A program made the translations under genes and the position numbers. 64,000 nt of DNA, taken from Azospirillum melinis (GTDB lineage Bacteria; Pseudomonadota; Alphaproteobacteria; Azospirillales; Azospirillaceae). Positions 35,020 through 44,701 of the stretch are shown here, piece after piece; the stretch's first letter is position 1; the number at the start of each line of letters is the position of its first letter. Under the pieces are notes generated by a model that searched no databases, was not told the origin of the DNA, and was given only the letters and a program-made list of their open reading frames with translations. The DNA is taken from NCBI RefSeq assembly GCF_013340935.1, contig NZ_WHOS01000001.1:124001-188000 (forward strand), read 5' to 3'.

Positions 35020-36036
35020 ATGTCGCTTCGATCCTTCACGCTTGGCGCCGTCACCAGCGCGGTCCTCGCCCTGTCCGCGGCCGCCGCGACTGCCCAGGCC
35101 GCCGACACGGAGGCGGTGAAGCTGGGTTTCGCCAAATGCGCCCACTGCCTGCCGATGGCGCTGACGCCCGACTTGGCGAAGGGCGTGAAGATCGAGGCCA
35201 TCAACTTCAATTCCGGCAACGACGTGCTGACGGCCCTGGTGTCCAAGAGCATCGACGTGGCGCAGGTCACTTACCTCCATTACATCACCGCCCTCGACAA
35301 GGGCTTCGACGTGGTGGCGATCTCCGGTCAGGTGAATGGCGGATCGGAGATCCTGACCGCCAAGGGGATCGAGCTGAAGCCGGACGACTGGGCCGGGCTG
35401 AAGGCGCTGATCGCCGACCGCAAGGCGAAGGGCGAGCCGCTGCGCGTCGCCGCTTCGCGCGGGAATGCGCAGGACATCCACATGCGCGGCGCCTTCCTGA
35501 AGAACGGGATCGACGCCAACAAGGACGTGCAGTTCGTCAACATTCCGAACCCGTCCGACCATGCCGCGGCCCTCCAGCGCGGCGAGGTCGACGTGATCTG
35601 CACGGTGGAGCCCTTCGCCTCGCAGATCCGCAGCAGCGGGGCCGGCCGGCACTTCACGCTTCCCTACGATCAGGCCGCCGGCAACCTGACCAACCTGATC
35701 GTCACCCGGTCGGACGTGATCAAGGAGCATCCCAAGGCGGTCCAGGCCACCGTCGCGTCCGTCGTGGCGCTGGTCGACAAGCTGAAGGCGGACAAGGGGG
35801 CCTGGGTCGACACCATCAACAAATACACCGGCATGGACAAGACGGTCGCCGCGGAGGCGCTGAAGAACGCCTCGCCGGACTATGCCATGCACAAGGACAG
35901 CACCCTCGCCATCGCCGCGATGATGCGCGACCTGAAATACATCAGCCACGACGTCTCCGCCGCGGCCGAGAAGAACCTCGACTACAGCTTCCTGGAAACC
36001 GTCACGGCCAAGCCGAAGACCGAGTTGGGCTTCTGA
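35020..36036 (+). CDS. NitT/TauT-type ABC transporter substrate-binding protein
   Basis: 338 residues with a signal peptide ending near AATAQA-AD (27-28). The mature fold is of the SsuA/TauA/nitrate class (LGFAKCAHCLPMAL near the start; DVICTVEPFASQIR; NLIVTRSDVIKEHP). Family ligands include sulfonates, nitrate, thiamine precursors and hydantoins. The permease and ATPase follow directly, then the amidohydrolase, racemase-like and hydantoinase genes. A cyclic amide or ureide ligand is therefore possible, but this is inference. Confidence 0.85.
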   Translation: MSLRSFTLGAVTSAVLALSAAAATAQAADTEAVKLGFAKCAHCLPMALTPDLAKGVKIEAINFNSGNDVLTALVSKSIDVAQVTYLHYITALDKGFDVVAISGQVNGGSEILTAKGIELKPDDWAGLKALIADRKAKGEPLRVAASRGNAQDIHMRGAFLKNGIDANKDVQFVNIPNPSDHAAALQRGEVDVICTVEPFASQIRSSGAGRHFTLPYDQAAGNLTNLIVTRSDVIKEHPKAVQATVASVVALVDKLKADKGAWVDTINKYTGMDKTVAAEALKNASPDYAMHKDSTLAIAAMMRDLKYISHDVSAAAEKNLDYSFLETVTAKPKTELGF

Positions 36037-36088
36037 GCGGCTGCCGGCCGCACCCGGCCAGATGTTTCATGGGACAGGAGTCCGGTTC

Positions 36089-36910
36089 ATGACGGCGATA
36101 GGAAAAATCTGGGAGCGGTTCGCCTGGGAAAAGGCGGTGGTTCCCCTCGTCATCCTCGTGGCCTGGGAGGCTGTGTCGCGGTCCGGCCTTCTGCCCGCAG
36201 CGCTGCTGCCGCCGCCGACGGTGGTTCTGCATGCGTGGGGCGACTGGGTCTTCGGCTTCGACGAGACCAGCCAGGCCAACAGCGGGCGCTGGTTTGCCGA
36301 TGCGCTGTCCAGCGCCATGCGGGTCGCCGCCGGCTATGCCATCGCGGCGGCCAGCGGCATCCTGCTGGGCATCGCCATCGGCTGGTGGCGCTGGGTCGAG
36401 CGGACGGTGGAGCCGACGATCCAGATGCTGCGCCCGGTTCCGCCGGTGTCCTGGATTCCGGTGGCGATCATCTGGTTCGGCATCGCCAACAAGCCGGCCA
36501 TCTTCCTGGTCTTCCTCGGCGCCTTCTTCCCGATCCTGATGAACACCATCCATGGAGTGAAGACGGCCGACCGCAACCTGATCCGCGCCGCCGCGATGAT
36601 GGGCGCCACCGAGCAGCAGCTTCTGCGCCATGTGGTGTTCCCGGCGGCCCTGCCCAGCATCTTCGCCGGCCTGCGCATCGGCATCGGCGCCGCCTGGATG
36701 CTGACGGTCACCGCAGAGATGGTCGCGGTCAAGAGCGGGCTCGGGTACGTGCTGTGGGACAGCTATTACTTCCTGCGCTACGACCTCGTGCTCGCCGCCA
36801 TGGCCAGCATCGGTCTGCTCGGCTATGCGACCGACGGCCTGATCAAGCTCCTGATGTCCGTGGCGCTGCACTGGCAGCACGGATCCACCCTGCAAAGCCG
36901 GGAGGGCTGA
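36089..36910 (+). CDS. NitT/TauT-type ABC transporter permease
   Basis: 273 residues from the ATG at 36089, eight bases after GACAGGAG. Six membrane segments with the EAA-type loop (IRAAAMMGATEQQLLRHVVFP) that contacts the ATPase. Pairs with the binding protein upstream and the ATPase four bases downstream. Confidence 0.9.
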   Translation: MTAIGKIWERFAWEKAVVPLVILVAWEAVSRSGLLPAALLPPPTVVLHAWGDWVFGFDETSQANSGRWFADALSSAMRVAAGYAIAAASGILLGIAIGWWRWVERTVEPTIQMLRPVPPVSWIPVAIIWFGIANKPAIFLVFLGAFFPILMNTIHGVKTADRNLIRAAAMMGATEQQLLRHVVFPAALPSIFAGLRIGIGAAWMLTVTAEMVAVKSGLGYVLWDSYYFLRYDLVLAAMASIGLLGYATDGLIKLLMSVALHWQHGSTLQSREG

Positions 36911-36914
36911 CGCC

Positions 36915-37733
36915 ATGGCCTCCATCGAGCTGAAGAACATCACCAAGATTTTCCGCGATGCCAAGCGCAAGCGCGACCTGCTGGCCATCGACGATGTCAG
37001 CCTGTCGGTGGAACCCAACCAGTTCCTGTGCCTGCTGGGTTCGTCGGGCTGCGGCAAGTCCACGCTGCTGAACATGATCGCCGGCTTCGAGAAGCCGACC
37101 GGCGGCAGCGTGACGGTCGGCGGCAAGCCGGTGGACGGGCCGGGCGCCGACCGCGGCATGGTCTTCCAGCAGGCCAACCTGATGCCCTGGCTGCCGGTGT
37201 GGGAGAACGTCGCCTTTCACCTGCGTCTGAAGGGCTGGCGAAAAGCCGACCGCCGGGCCGCGGCGCAGGAATACATCGACATGGTCGGGCTCCAGGGCTT
37301 CGAGAACCATTTCCCGGCGGAGCTGTCGGGCGGCATGAGCCAGCGCGTCGGCATCGCCCGCGCCCTGCTGTTGAACCCGCAGGTCATCCTGATGGACGAA
37401 CCGTTCGCGGCGCTGGATGCCCAGACCAAGATGGACATGCAGGAAGAGCTGGTCGCCATCTGGCAGAAGCAGCGCTGCACCATCGTCTTCGTGACCCACA
37501 GCGTTGACGAGGCGCTGGTGCTGGGCACCCAGGTCGCCGTCCTGACCAGCCGGCCGGGCCGGGTGCGCGAACTGATCGACCTCGACCTGCCGCGCCCGCG
37601 CGACATCACCGGCCAGCAGTTCAACGACCACAAGCGCCACATCCTGAACCTGATCCGCGAGGAGGGCATGCAGCAGCGTAAGGAGGCGAAGCCGGACTCC
37701 ATGGCGGCGAGCCGACAGGGTGCTGCGGCATGA
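36915..37733 (+). CDS. NitT/TauT-type ABC transporter ATP-binding protein
   Basis: 272 residues with an intact ATPase: Walker A GSSGCGKST, Q-loop FQQANLMPW, signature LSGGMSQRVGIARA, Walker [14 protein letters not shown]-loop VTHSVDEA. Its stop overlaps the amidohydrolase ATG, so transporter and enzyme genes are one transcript. Confidence 0.93.
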   Translation: MASIELKNITKIFRDAKRKRDLLAIDDVSLSVEPNQFLCLLGSSGCGKSTLLNMIAGFEKPTGGSVTVGGKPVDGPGADRGMVFQQANLMPWLPVWENVAFHLRLKGWRKADRRAAAQEYIDMVGLQGFENHFPAELSGGMSQRVGIARALLLNPQVILMDEPFAALDAQTKMDMQEELVAIWQKQRCTIVFVTHSVDEALVLGTQVAVLTSRPGRVRELIDLDLPRPRDITGQQFNDHKRHILNLIREEGMQQRKEAKPDSMAASRQGAAA

Positions 37734-39064
37734 ACCCCGTTCCCCTCAATCTGCTGCTGACCGGCGTCACCGCGATTACCGGCGACCCGGCGCTGGGCAT
37801 CGTCGAGGACGCCGCCATCGGCATCCGCGACGGCCGGATCGCCCATCTGGCCCCGGTCTCCGCGGGGCTGCCGGTGGCCGAGCGCACGCTGCACCGTCCC
37901 GGCCGGCTGGTGACGCCGGGCTTCGTCAATGCCCATCTGCATGCGGTGTTGGTGATGGTCCGCGGTGTCGCCGCCGATCTCGGCTTCGCCCCGTCCTACA
38001 CCCCCGGCGTTCCCAAGGGCACCGACGCCACGCCGGATGAGGCGCGGGCGCTCGCCCGGCTGGGTGTGGCGGAGGCGCTGCTGTCCGGCTCCACCCTGGT
38101 CTGCGACCATTTCGTCCATGCCGAGGCGACGCTGGAGGCCGTGGCCGAGCTGGGGCTGCGGGTCCATGCCGGCTGGCGGGTGCATGACGTCGATTTCGCC
38201 CGCGTGCCGCAGGGGGAATGGCGTTTCGATGCCGGGATCGGCGAGGATCTGCTGCGCCGGACGCTTGACCTGCACGACCGCTGGAACGGGGCTTTGGAGG
38301 GGCGCATCGCGGTGCAGATGGCCGCCCATGCGCCGGACACCTGCTCCCCCGGCTTTCTGCGGACGCTCGCCGCCGAGGCGTCGGCCCGCGGCATGCGCGT
38401 CAACACCCATCTGGCGCAGAGCCGGGTGGAGGTGGACCGCGTCCGCGCCTCCACCGGCCTCTCTCCCGCAGCCCTGCTGGAAGAGACCGGGATGTTGAAC
38501 GACCGGCTTCTCGCCACCCATTGCCTCTATGTCGATGACGACGACATCGCGCGGCTGGCCCGTGCCGGCGCCCATGCGGTGCATGTGCCCAAATGCAACG
38601 CCGCCTCCGGCAGGCTGGCGCCGACGCCGGCCCTGAAGGCGGCGGGGGTCAATCTGGCGCTGTGCACCGACACCCAGCATGGCGACATGGTGGAGACGAT
38701 GCGCTGGGCGCTCGCCACCGCCCGCATTGGCCAGGGCGGTGTCACCGCCGACTGGCAGCCGGCCGACGTCTTCCGCATGGCGACACTGGGCGGGGCGGAG
38801 GCCGTCGGCATGGCCGACCGGATCGGCACGCTCACCATCGGCAAATGTGCCGATCTGGTGGTGTTCGACAGCCGCCGTCCGCATCTGCGCCCGCAGACCA
38901 ACCCGCTCGGCACGCTGGTCCATACCGGCCAGGGCCGCGACGTGGAGATGGTGATGGTCGACGGCGAGGTTCTGGTCGAGGACGGCCGCCTGCTGCGCGC
39001 CGATCTGGAGCGGATCTGCATCGAGGCCGACGAGGCCGCCCGCGCGCTGTGGGCGCGGGCCTGA
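37730..39064 (+). CDS. ATZ/TRZ-type amidohydrolase (cytosine/guanine deaminase-like)
   Basis: 444 residues of the metal-dependent amidohydrolase superfamily. Metal ligands are His69 and His71 (NAHLH), His227 (NTHL), His264 and Asp314 (CTDTQH). The family usually has a Glu three residues after the third His (HxxE) as proton shuttle; here it is Gln230. It would deaminate or dechlorinate an N-heterocycle, or hydrolyse a ring amide, in the cytoplasm. Being translationally coupled to the importer, it likely acts first on the imported compound. The exact substrate cannot be read from sequence. Confidence 0.82.
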   Translation: MNPVPLNLLLTGVTAITGDPALGIVEDAAIGIRDGRIAHLAPVSAGLPVAERTLHRPGRLVTPGFVNAHLHAVLVMVRGVAADLGFAPSYTPGVPKGTDATPDEARALARLGVAEALLSGSTLVCDHFVHAEATLEAVAELGLRVHAGWRVHDVDFARVPQGEWRFDAGIGEDLLRRTLDLHDRWNGALEGRIAVQMAAHAPDTCSPGFLRTLAAEASARGMRVNTHLAQSRVEVDRVRASTGLSPAALLEETGMLNDRLLATHCLYVDDDDIARLARAGAHAVHVPKCNAASGRLAPTPALKAAGVNLALCTDTQHGDMVETMRWALATARIGQGGVTADWQPADVFRMATLGGAEAVGMADRIGTLTIGKCADLVVFDSRRPHLRPQTNPLGTLVHTGQGRDVEMVMVDGEVLVEDGRLLRADLERICIEADEAARALWARA

Positions 39065-39114
39065 ACCCCAAAAACCCCGAAAACAAGAAACGCCTGAAGC
39101 GATAAGGACCGAAC

Positions 39115-39861
39115 ATGACCACGCCCGATCTGACCAAGCGCGTCCTTCTGGGGATGCTGACTCCCTCGTCCAACACAGTCCTTGAGCCGGTGACCTCCGC
39201 CATGCTGAGCGGGCTGCCGGAGGTTTCGGCTCATTTCGGCCGCTTCACCGTCAAGGAGATCTCGCTGCGCGCCGCGGCACTCGACCAGTTCACCGACGCG
39301 CCATTCCTCGACGCCGCCCGGCTGCTGGCCGATGCCAGGCTGAACGTGATCGGCTGGAACGGCACCTCGGCGGGCTGGCTCGGCTTCGATGCCGACGAGC
39401 GGCTGTGCAGCACCATCGCGGCTGAGACCGGTATCCCGGCCTGTACCTCCATGCTGGCGCTGAACGAGATTCTGGAGACGACCGGGCGCAAGCGCTTTGC
39501 CATCGTCAGCCCCTATCTCGACGAGATCCAGGAGCGGATGGTCGCCAACTACAACGCCGCCGGCTTCGAGGTGGTGGCGGAGCGTCATCTGAACGACCGC
39601 GGCAACTTCTCCTTCTCCGAGATCACCGAGGAGCGGATCGAGCGCATGTGCGCCGAGGTGGCGGAGGCCAAGCCCGACGCCATCGCCATCATCTGCACCA
39701 ACATGCGCGGCGCCCCGGTGGCGGAGCGGGTGGAGAAGGCGCTGGGTATTCCTGTCTACGACACCGTGTCCACCGTGGTGTGGAAGGCTTTGCGCATGAC
39801 CGGCGTCGACACCCGCCGGGTCGAGGGCTGGGGCAGCTTGTTCCGGGAACTGCACGGTTGA
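39115..39861 (+). CDS. Asp/Glu racemase superfamily protein (maleate isomerase/arylmalonate decarboxylase-like)
   Basis: 248 residues. The N-terminus (LGMLTPSSNTVLEPVTSAM) is that of maleate isomerase-like proteins. One catalytic Cys is present (Cys194, IICTNMRG). The partner Cys expected near residue 76-83 is absent; that loop reads WNGTSAGW (81-88). A single Cys at this second position is what arylmalonate decarboxylase has, so decarboxylation, or an isomerisation with a different acid-base pair, is conceivable. It lies between an amidohydrolase and a hydantoinase gene. Confidence 0.8.
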   Translation: MTTPDLTKRVLLGMLTPSSNTVLEPVTSAMLSGLPEVSAHFGRFTVKEISLRAAALDQFTDAPFLDAARLLADARLNVIGWNGTSAGWLGFDADERLCSTIAAETGIPACTSMLALNEILETTGRKRFAIVSPYLDEIQERMVANYNAAGFEVVAERHLNDRGNFSFSEITEERIERMCAEVAEAKPDAIAIICTNMRGAPVAERVEKALGIPVYDTVSTVVWKALRMTGVDTRRVEGWGSLFRELHG

Positions 39862-39885
39862 CCGCATAATCGGGGGGAGGGGAGC

Positions 39886-41322
39886 ATGGAGTTCGATCTG
39901 GTCATCCGCAACGGCACGGTCGCCACCGCGTCGGATGTGTTCAAGGCCGATGTCGGCGTGCGCGGTGGGACCATCGCCGCGCTGGGCGCCGGTCTCGCCT
40001 CCGGAGCCGAGGAGATCGACGCCGCCGGGCTGCTGGTCCTGCCGGGCGGCGTCGACGGGCATGTCCATTTCGACCAGCCGACCGGCGACGGGTCGGTGAT
40101 GGCCGACGATTTCCTGACCGGCACCCGCTCCGCCGCCTTCGGCGGCACCACAACGGTGCTGCCCTTCGCCTGCCAGGAAAAGGGCCGCTCGCTGCGCGAG
40201 GCGGTGGACGACTATCACCGGCGCGCCGCCGGCAAGCCGGTGATCGACTATGCCTTCCACCTGATCGTCACCGATCCGACCGAGCAGGTGCTGGGGCAGG
40301 AGCTGCCGGCGCTGATCCGCGAGGGCTACACGTCCTTCAAAATCTACATGACCTACGACGCGCTGAAGCTGAACGACCGCCAGATCCTGGAGGTGCTCGA
40401 CATCGCCCGCAGCGAGGGCGCCATGGTGATGATGCATGCGGAGAATGCCGACTGCATCGCCTGGCTGACCGAGAAGCTGGAGCGCGCCGGGCAGACGGCG
40501 CCCTTCTTCCACGGCGTCTCCCGCCCGCGCGTGGCGGAGCGCGAGGCCACCCACCGGGCGATCTCGCTCGCCGAACTGGTGGATGTGCCGATCCTGATCG
40601 TCCATGTCTCGGGTGCCGACGCGGTGGAGCAGATCCGCTGGGCACAGGGGCGCGGCCTGCGGATCTATGCCGAGACCTGCCCGCAATATCTGTTCCTGAC
40701 CGCCGACGATCTGGGCGGGGAGGGCTTCGAAGGGGCGAAGTGCATCTGCTCCCCGCCGCCGCGCGATGCCGCCAATCAAGCCGTCATCTGGGATGGGCTG
40801 ACCGGCGGGACCTTCCAGGTCTTTTCGTCGGACCATGCGCCGTTCCATTTCGACGGACCGGGCGGCAAGAAGGTCCATGGCGAACAGGCGCCCTTCCGCT
40901 GCGTGCCCAACGGCATTCCGGGGGTGGAGACCCGCCTGCCGCTGCTGTTCTCCGCCGGCGTGATGACCGGACGGATGGAGCTGACCAAATTCGTGGAACT
41001 GACCGCCACCAACCCCGCCCGCATGTACGGGCTGCATCCGCGCAAGGGCACCATCGCGGTGGGGGCGGACGCCGACATCGCCCTGTGGGATCCGAACCGC
41101 CGCGTGAGCATCACGAACGCCATGCTGCACCACAATGTGGACTACACCCCCTATGAGGGGATGGAGGTCACCGGCTGGCCGGTGGCGACGATTTCGCGCG
41201 GGGCGGTGGTGTGCCGCGACGGCGTGCTGCTGGCTGAGCCCGGCCGCGGCAAGTTCCTGCCCTGTGGCCTGCCGGCGCCCGCCCGCCCCAAGAGCGCCCC
41301 GGCGCCGGTCCTGCCGTTTTGA
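39886..41322 (+). CDS. Dihydropyrimidinase/D-hydantoinase
   Basis: 478 residues, the family length. Binuclear zinc site: His59 and His61 (GHVHFD), carboxylated Lys152 (SFKIYMTYDAL), His184, His240 and Asp316 (SSDHAPF). It hydrolyses dihydropyrimidines or 5-substituted hydantoins to N-carbamoyl amino acids. No beta-ureidopropionase or carbamoylase gene is adjacent; amidases follow instead. Allantoinase and phenylhydantoinase are alternatives. Confidence 0.9.
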   Translation: MEFDLVIRNGTVATASDVFKADVGVRGGTIAALGAGLASGAEEIDAAGLLVLPGGVDGHVHFDQPTGDGSVMADDFLTGTRSAAFGGTTTVLPFACQEKGRSLREAVDDYHRRAAGKPVIDYAFHLIVTDPTEQVLGQELPALIREGYTSFKIYMTYDALKLNDRQILEVLDIARSEGAMVMMHAENADCIAWLTEKLERAGQTAPFFHGVSRPRVAEREATHRAISLAELVDVPILIVHVSGADAVEQIRWAQGRGLRIYAETCPQYLFLTADDLGGEGFEGAKCICSPPPRDAANQAVIWDGLTGGTFQVFSSDHAPFHFDGPGGKKVHGEQAPFRCVPNGIPGVETRLPLLFSAGVMTGRMELTKFVELTATNPARMYGLHPRKGTIAVGADADIALWDPNRRVSITNAMLHHNVDYTPYEGMEVTGWPVATISRGAVVCRDGVLLAEPGRGKFLPCGLPAPARPKSAPAPVLPF

Positions 41323-41344
41323 GGGTTCCGGCGGGCGGTGGTCG

Positions 41345-42082
41345 TTACACCGCCCGTCGTGCCCTGGGCGAGGCGCAGGCGGCAGCCACCACCTCGCCGG
41401 TGCGGCCGACATGGTGCATGAACAGGCGCTGGGCGGTCTCGCCGTCGCGGGCCTCCATCGCCGCCAGGATCTCGCGGTGCTCCAGCACCGATTCCTTCCA
41501 GCGGCCCTGGGCGCCCAGCGCGAAATAGCGCGCCCGCGCCAGCCGGCCGAGCAGCCGGTCATGCGCGTCCACCAGCGCCGGATTCTTGGCGCCCGACACG
41601 ATCAGCCGGTGGATCTTCTGGTTGATGGAGAAATACTCCTCCAGCGCGCCGGCTCCCTGCAATGCCTCGATCCTGTCTTGGAAGCCGCGCAGGCGCCGCA
41701 GGTCGGCGGCGGTCATCCGTTCGGCGGCGAGCTTCGCCGCGAAGCTCTCGATGCAGCCTTCGGCCTCGAACAGGTGGATCAGCTCGTCGGCATCGAGCGG
41801 GGCGACGATGGCGTTGCGGTTGGGGCGCAGCATCACCAGCCCGTCGGCCGCCAGCAGCTTCAGCGCCTCGCGCAGAGGGGTGCGGGAGATGCCGAGCTTT
41901 TCGCTCAGCTCCGGCTCGATCAGCCGGGCCGAGGGGGGCAGTTCGCCGTAGATGATCATGGAGCGCAGCCGTTCCACCGCCATCTCCGCCAGTGGGGGCG
42001 GCGGCACCGTCCGCCGCCGCCGGGAGGCGGCTTCGGGAGGGTCGCTGGGACCGTCGCCAGAAACATCGTTGTCCATGCTCAT
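41345..42082 (-). CDS. Second GntR regulator, FadR/FCD subfamily
   Basis: 245 residues. A basic, disordered N-terminus (about 1-28, Pro/Arg-rich) precedes a winged helix with EKLGISRTPLREALKLLAADG and an FCD domain. It resembles the regulator at 34068-34796 in plan. It is the last gene of a minus-strand run with the amidase and MFS genes (start overlaps the amidase stop), so it may control that run. Confidence 0.88.
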   Translation of the reverse strand: MSMDNDVSGDGPSDPPEAASRRRRTVPPPPLAEMAVERLRSMIIYGELPPSARLIEPELSEKLGISRTPLREALKLLAADGLVMLRPNRNAIVAPLDADELIHLFEAEGCIESFAAKLAAERMTAADLRRLRGFQDRIEALQGAGALEEYFSINQKIHRLIVSGAKNPALVDAHDRLLGRLARARYFALGAQGRWKESVLEHREILAAMEARDGETAQRLFMHHVGRTGEVVAAACASPRARRAV

Positions 42083-43482
42083 CCGGTCAGTCCTCGCCCG
42101 CCAGTGGCGAGCAGCGTTTCGATGAAGGCGGCGAAGCGCAGAACCCGCCGGTCCAGCCCGCGCGGGGCAACGACCTGCAACCCGACCGGCAGACCGTCAC
42201 GGCCGGTGCCGCAGGGCACGCTGAGGGCGGGGACCTTGGCGTGGTTGAACAGCGGGGTGAAGACGGCATGCGCGCGTGGCGGCACCGCCTGTCCGCCGAT
42301 GGTCTCCGGACCCAGCCGGTCGAGCGGCCATGCAACGCAGGGCGCCGTCGGGCCGATCAGCAGGTCGATGTCGGTGAAGAAGGCGGCGAGGGCGCGTGCG
42401 ACCTCAACCCCCAGCAGCTGCGCAGCCGCGACCTCCGGTCCCATCAGGGTCAGTCCACGTTCGATCTGCGCGGCGATGTCGGGATCGAACCGGCCCGGAT
42501 CGCGGCGGAAGGTGTCGCCGTAGAGGGCGGCCAGCCCGGCATGCTGCAAGGGCATCAGCGCCGTTTCCGTCACCCCGGCCGGCCAGGATGGATCGCGCCG
42601 GACGAGGCGGACTCCCGCCCGTTCCAGTGCCTCCACCGCGCTTTCGACCGCCTTCCGCACATCCTCGTCGATCGGGGCATCCAGGCCGAAGCGGGGGCTG
42701 TAGGCGACGGTCAGGCTGCCGGGCGGCCGGCTGTCCGCCGGGGCGACGGCGATGGACTCGGGATCGCGCGGGTCGGGCCCGCAGAGCGCCTCGAACATCA
42801 GCGCCGCGTCGGCGACGTCGGCGGCGATGGGGGCCATCACGGCGATGCCGGTGAAGGGCTCGGCGAAGCCCGGTCCATAGGGAATGGCGCCGAAGGACGG
42901 CTTGAACCCGACCGCGCCGACATGGGCGGGTGGGCGGCGGCTCGACCCGCCGGCATCGGTGCCGAGCGCCAGCGGCACCAGCCCCGCAGCCACCGCCACG
43001 GCCGGCCCGCCGCTCGATCCGCCGGGGGTCAGGCTTGGGTCCTGCGGGTGGTGCGTCGGTCCGAACAGCGGGTTGGTGGTGACGCCCTTGCAGGCGAATT
43101 CGGAGCTGTTGGTCATCCCGACGATGACGGCGCCGGCAGCGCGCAGCCGCTCCACCGCGATGGCGTCGGCCGGAGCATGGAAGTCCGCGAACAGGCGCGA
43201 TCCCTGGGTGACGCGCCGGCCGGCGATCCAGATGGTGTCCTTGACCGCGACCGGCACCCCGGCCAGCAGCGGAGTTTCCCCGGTGGCCAGCCTGCGGTCG
43301 ACCGCATCCGCCTCGGCCAGCGCGTCGGCCTCGTCGACGGAGACGAAGGCGTTCAGCGCCGGGTTGCCAGCAGCGATGCGGGTCAGCGCCGCCTCGGTTT
43401 CGGCGCGGGCGCTGCTGCGGCCGGTGCGCACGGCTTCGGCAATGGCGACAGCGCGTAGGGCGGCGCACGGGGGAGTGGTCAT
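42079..43482 (-). CDS. Amidase-signature hydrolase
   Basis: 467 residues with the amidase Ser-Ser-Lys triad: Lys81 (VAVKDT), Ser156 (TPGGSSGG) and Ser180 (GTDAGGS). Hydrolyses a linear amide to acid plus ammonia or amine. Overlaps the MFS gene upstream and the GntR gene downstream by four bases. Within the island it could act on the ring-opened product. Substrate unknown; AtzF/allophanate hydrolase-like enzymes share the fold. Confidence 0.88.
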   Translation of the reverse strand: MTTPPCAALRAVAIAEAVRTGRSSARAETEAALTRIAAGNPALNAFVSVDEADALAEADAVDRRLATGETPLLAGVPVAVKDTIWIAGRRVTQGSRLFADFHAPADAIAVERLRAAGAVIVGMTNSSEFACKGVTTNPLFGPTHHPQDPSLTPGGSSGGPAVAVAAGLVPLALGTDAGGSSRRPPAHVGAVGFKPSFGAIPYGPGFAEPFTGIAVMAPIAADVADAALMFEALCGPDPRDPESIAVAPADSRPPGSLTVAYSPRFGLDAPIDEDVRKAVESAVEALERAGVRLVRRDPSWPAGVTETALMPLQHAGLAALYGDTFRRDPGRFDPDIAAQIERGLTLMGPEVAAAQLLGVEVARALAAFFTDIDLLIGPTAPCVAWPLDRLGPETIGGQAVPPRAHAVFTPLFNHAKVPALSVPCGTGRDGLPVGLQVVAPRGLDRRVLRFAAFIETLLATGGRGLTG

Positions 43483-44675
43483 CGCTTGTCCTTCAGAAGG
43501 CTGAGGCCGGACAGCGCCGCCAGCAGGCCCACGGCGATATAGCCGGTGGCGAGGTCGCTGACCGCGGCGGCGGCGACCAGCAGGATCGGCCCGGCGATCA
43601 GCCCGGCGAAACCGCCGACCATCACCGCGCCGGTCGCCTCGCCGATGCGGCCGGCGGGGGCCAGCCGTGCGACCTCAGCCACGAACACGCCGTTCCAGCC
43701 GCTGGCGGTCAGTCCGAACAGGAAGGTCGCCAGGGTCAGCACCGGGAAGGGCAGGGCGGCACCGGCCCATCCCACCAGGATCGATGCCGCGGCCATGCCC
43801 AGCCCCAGCAGCCCGACCAGCCGGCGCGGCGCCATCCAGCGCGATGCCACCACACCCCAGCCGAGCCGTCCCACCAGACCGCCGGCCTGCCCGGCGGCCA
43901 GCGCCACCCCGGCGGCCACATGCTCCAGCCCCAGTTCGGTCACCGCGAAGACCACGAAAAAGCCGTTCAGCGTCAGCTGGCTGGCGGAGTAGGGGAAGGC
44001 CGCCAGCGCCATCCGCCGCAGCGCCGGGTCGCTGCGCAGCAACTGGATCGCCGTGCCCAGTCCGAAACCGGCGGCGGCGGTGCGGGTCAACGGGTCATAG
44101 ACGGGCCGCAGCCGCTCGAAGACCGGAATGCAGGCCAGCGCCAGCATCGCGATGACCGCATAGCCGGCACGGGGATCCAAGGCGACGGCCAGAAGCGGCA
44201 AAGCCAGCGATCCGGCGATGGCGCCGATCTGGTTGCCCGTCTGGCGGACGGAGAACACCATCGGCCGGTCGGCCTCCCGGACCAGCCGGCCGAGGATCGC
44301 GGCACTGGCCGGCGTTTCGGGTCCGCAGGCAAGGCCGATGGCAATTCCTGCGGCCAGCAGCCCTGCGGCGCTCCCGCCCGTCATCGCGCACAGCATGGCG
44401 GCGGCGACTGCCAGCGCACAGAGGCTGGCGATCCGGAAAGGCCCGAGACGCCCGGCCAGCACGCCGCCATAGAGCGATGCCGCCATCCCGACCGCGAAGC
44501 CGGTGGTGGTGAACAGGCCCAGCCCCGCCGGGTCGATCCCCAATCGGGGTGCCAGCACCCCTGGCGCGAACAGGGCCAGCGCGACCAGCGCCTGCAAACC
44601 GGTCATGCCGACCAGCGCCGGCAGGAGCGGGGGGAGCAGTGGCGCTGGCGTTGCCGTCGCCGTCTCGGCTACCAT
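43479..44675 (-). CDS. Major facilitator superfamily transporter
   Basis: 398 residues from the ATG at 44675, with about 12 membrane helices. An internal RQTGNQIGAIAGSLALPLLA is typical of CynX/NimT-like and related carriers. The start has no clear ribosome-binding site and is only 26 bases from the divergent transthyretin-like gene, so the true start could be a later ATG (LVGMTGLQ). Substrate unknown; the neighbouring amidase suggests an amide or organic acid. Confidence 0.8.
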   Translation of the reverse strand: MVAETATATPAPLLPPLLPALVGMTGLQALVALALFAPGVLAPRLGIDPAGLGLFTTTGFAVGMAASLYGGVLAGRLGPFRIASLCALAVAAAMLCAMTGGSAAGLLAAGIAIGLACGPETPASAAILGRLVREADRPMVFSVRQTGNQIGAIAGSLALPLLAVALDPRAGYAVIAMLALACIPVFERLRPVYDPLTRTAAAGFGLGTAIQLLRSDPALRRMALAAFPYSASQLTLNGFFVVFAVTELGLEHVAAGVALAAGQAGGLVGRLGWGVVASRWMAPRRLVGLLGLGMAAASILVGWAGAALPFPVLTLATFLFGLTASGWNGVFVAEVARLAPAGRIGEATGAVMVGGFAGLIAGPILLVAAAAVSDLATGYIAVGLLAALSGLSLLKDKR

Positions 44676-44701
44676 TTCGGCGAACCGAAGACGGAGGCAG
44701 C

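Noticed and set aside
38527..41562. 1011-codon open frame antisense to amidohydrolase, racemase-like and hydantoinase genes
   Set aside because: It spans three well-defined genes on the other strand and has no recognisable domains.
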